DNA from: Dyadobacter sp. CY343
GTDB lineage: Bacteria; Bacteroidota; Bacteroidia; Cytophagales; Spirosomataceae
Length of the DNA stretch: 64,000 nucleotides
Direction of reading: 5' to 3'
Assembly: GCF_021390335.1 (NCBI RefSeq)
Contig: NZ_JAJUXK010000009.1
Span: 1 to 64,000 of the forward strand
Below are positions 62,028-64,000 of the stretch, piece by piece. The notes beneath the pieces are model-generated. The model saw only the letters and a list, made by a program, of their open reading frames with translations. It had not been told where the DNA came from and ran no database searches. Each line of letters starts with the position of its first letter. The first letter of the stretch is position 1. A program made the translations under genes and the position numbers.

Positions 62028-62118
62028 CAGAGAGGTCCAATTATACCTGAATTAATAACGTATCGTTACTTCATTACTGCCGCTTAGGGCTCACAACAGG
62101 AGAATACAATAAGCTCGC

Positions 62119-62541
62119 TTACTCTCGAATGTATTTCGATTTCGTATTAGAGGGTTGGCAGAGCGTGACAATGAGTTCATTATCAGACTGATCAATATCC
62201 CATGTAGCGCAGCCTATACAGTCAACAACGGGGCACTGGGAACTGATTGCTATCGCTTCCTTAGGGATCACTTCGAAGAGCTTTCCGTTCACATAATACG
62301 ATTTGGGCGCACAATTCGGACAGCCATTTGAATCAAGTATCACGCCATCATATCTAAAAACTATGTAGTTTGGCTCTCCATCTATTGGAACCCAGATATT
62401 GGATCCATTTACATTCTTCTCATAGGCTGTAAGCTTCCATTTGCCTACGAGGGTTTTAATTTCTGGATCGGGTTTTGGGCTGTCCTTTTCACAGGCAATC
62501 AGAGCAAAAAGCAGGATAATTGAGAATAGGGAGGTTTTCAT
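62119..62541 (-). CDS. Lipocalin-like lipoprotein
   Basis: 140 residues; lipoprotein signal FSIILLFALIACEKD. LVGKWKLTAYEKNVNGSNIW and the final DNELIVTLC match the lipocalin-like pattern of small Bacteroidota lipoproteins. Extra Cys residues (CPNCAPKSYY, CPVVDCIGC) may form disulfides. Function unknown. Confidence 0.7.
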   Translation of the reverse strand: MKTSLFSIILLFALIACEKDSPKPDPEIKTLVGKWKLTAYEKNVNGSNIWVPIDGEPNYIVFRYDGVILDSNGCPNCAPKSYYVNGKLFEVIPKEAIAISSQCPVVDCIGCATWDIDQSDNELIVTLCQPSNTKSKYIRE

Positions 62542-62675
62542 AATTCAAAGTTTTTGATAGGATATATATTAATCCGTTATAGTTGGAAAGTTTGGCATTT
62601 ATAATTCAATTCGATTTATACCTTACTCCTTACCGTCGCCACGACTTCTGACAAGAGGCTTTAATCTCTTTCACG

Positions 62676-62683
62676 TATCTTTG
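62676..62683 (+). promoter_or_regulatory. -7 box TATCTTTG
   Basis: Matches TAnnTTTG 23 bases before the ATG of the next gene. A clear -33 box is not seen. Confidence 0.4.
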
Positions 62684-62706
62684 AGAAATTTGAAAACCTT
62701 CTTTTT

Positions 62707-63093
62707 ATGGCACGACGCTTATCCTTCCTGATCATTTTATTGGCAGCAACAATCTCATGTAAGAAGCCAACCTCTGAACCTGTCGTGGAAGCTCACATTG
62801 CAAGGCTCGGAAAAATTTTGGGTCAAGACTTGAACGGTGACAAAGCACAATTTGAATTTCTCAAAGATGAAAGTGCGGATACGAAACTCATTACCAGCGC
62901 ACAAGTAGACTCTATCGAGATCCAGGTACGGGGTATGGGAATAGGAGTGCGAGGAATAATTTTAGGCGACCAAAACGCGAAGGTTTTTAGCTACTATGGT
63001 TGGCTGATGGAAGGGGATAAATTAAGGCTCGGAATAAATGACATTAATCATGATGTCAGAACGCCTAGGAACTATTATTGGTCATTAAAGTAA
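62707..63093 (+). CDS. Unknown lipoprotein
   Basis: 128 residues; signal LSFLIILLAATISCKKPT with lipobox Cys. The remainder is beta-rich with a DLNGDKAQFEFLKDES stretch and the Gly-rich VRGMGIGVRGIILGD. No domain recognised. Monocistronic as far as seen. Confidence 0.65.
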   Translation: MARRLSFLIILLAATISCKKPTSEPVVEAHIARLGKILGQDLNGDKAQFEFLKDESADTKLITSAQVDSIEIQVRGMGIGVRGIILGDQNAKVFSYYGWLMEGDKLRLGINDINHDVRTPRNYYWSLK

Positions 63094-63199
63094 ACATATG
63101 CCGAAGCTTCAGGTATTTCGAATTTCAGCATGCCATAGTAGAAGGAACTGAGCTTTAAATGGCTACATTGCGATATTGAAATCTTGAATTTTATTGACA

Positions 63200-64000
63200 G
63201 TGGAGACAACTAGTTCTGATCAAGGGATTAAAGATGATCCATACAGCTTGCAGATTCCTTGGGAAAAAGAATTTGAAGAAAAAGCCATGTGGGGAAACAG
63301 AATTTTCTGTTTCACATTTTTGGTCTGTTATCCATTAACCTCGATCCTTTATTACCTGAATGGTAATCCAAATTATCAATCCATTCTCCTGGTACAACTA
63401 ACCTGTAGCGGTTTGGTGGCACTAATTATTTTCCTGCACTTCAGAGAGAAAATAGATAGTCAGAATGCCTCTTTTTTTAGCCGGATTTTGCTGATTATTT
63501 TTCATGCGTATATTCTGGCTCGTTTTGAAACCATTAATTATTACGGCCTGAGCATTAATTTGACGCTGCAGCTGATATTTTCGGTCTGGGTACTACGCTG
63601 GAAGTTTAGTTATGCCGTGATCAGTTCGGTGATCATGGCCCTGTTTTTTTCCCTTGCGCTTTATAGCCATGGAGCGGATGTGCTTATACTTTTTTTGAAG
63701 GAGGGAGGTTTTTTCTACTTTTTGGGACTATGTGTTTTTCCATTGATTTTGCAAATGCGTTACATTAGGCAGTATCGGGAGTTTGTCTTTGCCCAGAGGC
63801 TGCAGAAGCAAAATAAAGAGCTGGAAAAGCAAAACCAGTTGGTCAGGGATGCGATGCAGGCAAAATCCGACTTCTTTTCTATAATGAGCCATGAGATACG
63901 GACTCCGCTGAACGGGATTGTTGGCGTGATCCATTTATTGCTTCAGGAAGATTTAAGAACCGCTCTCCAAAGAGAGCTGGTCGGGACTTTAAAGTTTTCC
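63200..64000 (+). CDS. Membrane histidine kinase, 5' part (runs off right edge)
   Basis: Open frame of 267 codons from GTG 63200 (a TTG at 63194 is an alternative) to the window end. About six membrane helices (FCFTFLVCYPLTSILYYL to FYFLGLCVFPLIL), a coiled-coil linker (QKQNKELEKQNQLVRDAM) and then the H-box FFSIMSHEIRTPLNGIVGVI with the phospho-accepting His. The catalytic ATPase and any receiver domains lie beyond the window. Confidence 0.9.
   Translation, partial: METTSSDQGIKDDPYSLQIPWEKEFEEKAMWGNRIFCFTFLVCYPLTSILYYLNGNPNYQSILLVQLTCSGLVALIIFLHFREKIDSQNASFFSRILLIIFHAYILARFETINYYGLSINLTLQLIFSVWVLRWKFSYAVISSVIMALFFSLALYSHGADVLILFLKEGGFFYFLGLCVFPLILQMRYIRQYREFVFAQRLQKQNKELEKQNQLVRDAMQAKSDFFSIMSHEIRTPLNGIVGVIHLLLQEDLRTALQRELVGTLKFS

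Overview
The window is chromosomal DNA of a Bacteroidota bacterium, most likely a Cytophagales member close to Dyadobacter/Spirosoma (lineage is inference). Direct support: two SusC/SusD outer-membrane pairs, a hybrid two-component regulator with a C-terminal AraC domain, a T9SS sorting domain, DUF4249 and TonB-receptor pairing, many lipoprotein signals, and TAnnTTTG-type -7 promoter boxes.

Layout. 1-1.6 kb: a 706-bp tandem duplication carrying HigA-type antitoxins, each behind only the tail of a HigB toxin, with perfect 20-bp palindromes and an AraC-type remnant at the edge. 1.6-5.7 kb: one large secreted beta-helix gene split by a frameshifting deletion. 5.9-10.6 kb: APC permease, GMC (choline dehydrogenase-like) oxidoreductase and SLC13-type anion transporter. 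11-14.8 kb: accessory patch with a XRE-ImmA/IrrE protease, an unknown partner, a small unknown protein, a DUF1016 PD-(D/E)XK nuclease and DUF3253. 14.9-19.5 kb: acyltransferase, beta-carbonic anhydrase, SnoaL-like protein coupled to a small GTG-start ORF, two decayed genes and a lipoprotein.

19.9-31.5 kb is a fructan utilisation locus on the minus strand: sugar-porter MFS, PfkB fructokinase, SusC, SusD and a GH32 fructanase, with a BT1754-like hybrid regulator (periplasmic sugar-binding domain) behind it and several TTTGATACA sites in front of the operon. 31.9-37.5 kb holds an ECF sigma factor overlapping an unusual membrane/beta-barrel protein, then a TonB receptor plus DUF4249 lipoprotein, and a decayed DUF326 gene.

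37.8-61.9 kb is a second, larger and much less ordinary system: SusC/SusD, a phytanoyl-CoA-type dioxygenase, three different sialidase-fold (BNR) proteins, an ACS-type MFS importer, an SGNH esterase, two SDRs, a repeat lipoprotein, an HpcH/HpaI aldolase, an aldo/keto reductase, a Gfo/Idh/MocA oxidoreductase, RidA, a class III (GSAM-like) aminotransferase, two paralogous 3-hydroxyacyl-CoA-dehydrogenase-fold proteins (one lacking the catalytic His), an M19 dipeptidase, a neutral-ceramidase-like hydrolase and an AraC regulator. No sialic-acid catabolic genes (nanA/E/K) are present, so the substrate is not ordinary sialic acid. A composite motif, TAGTATCA-N11-AAAAGTAG, stands before three of its transcription units and next to the AraC gene, defining a candidate regulon. 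This is the best candidate in the window for an undescribed catabolic system.

The right end (62.1-64 kb) has two small lipoproteins and the 5' part of a membrane histidine kinase that runs off the window.
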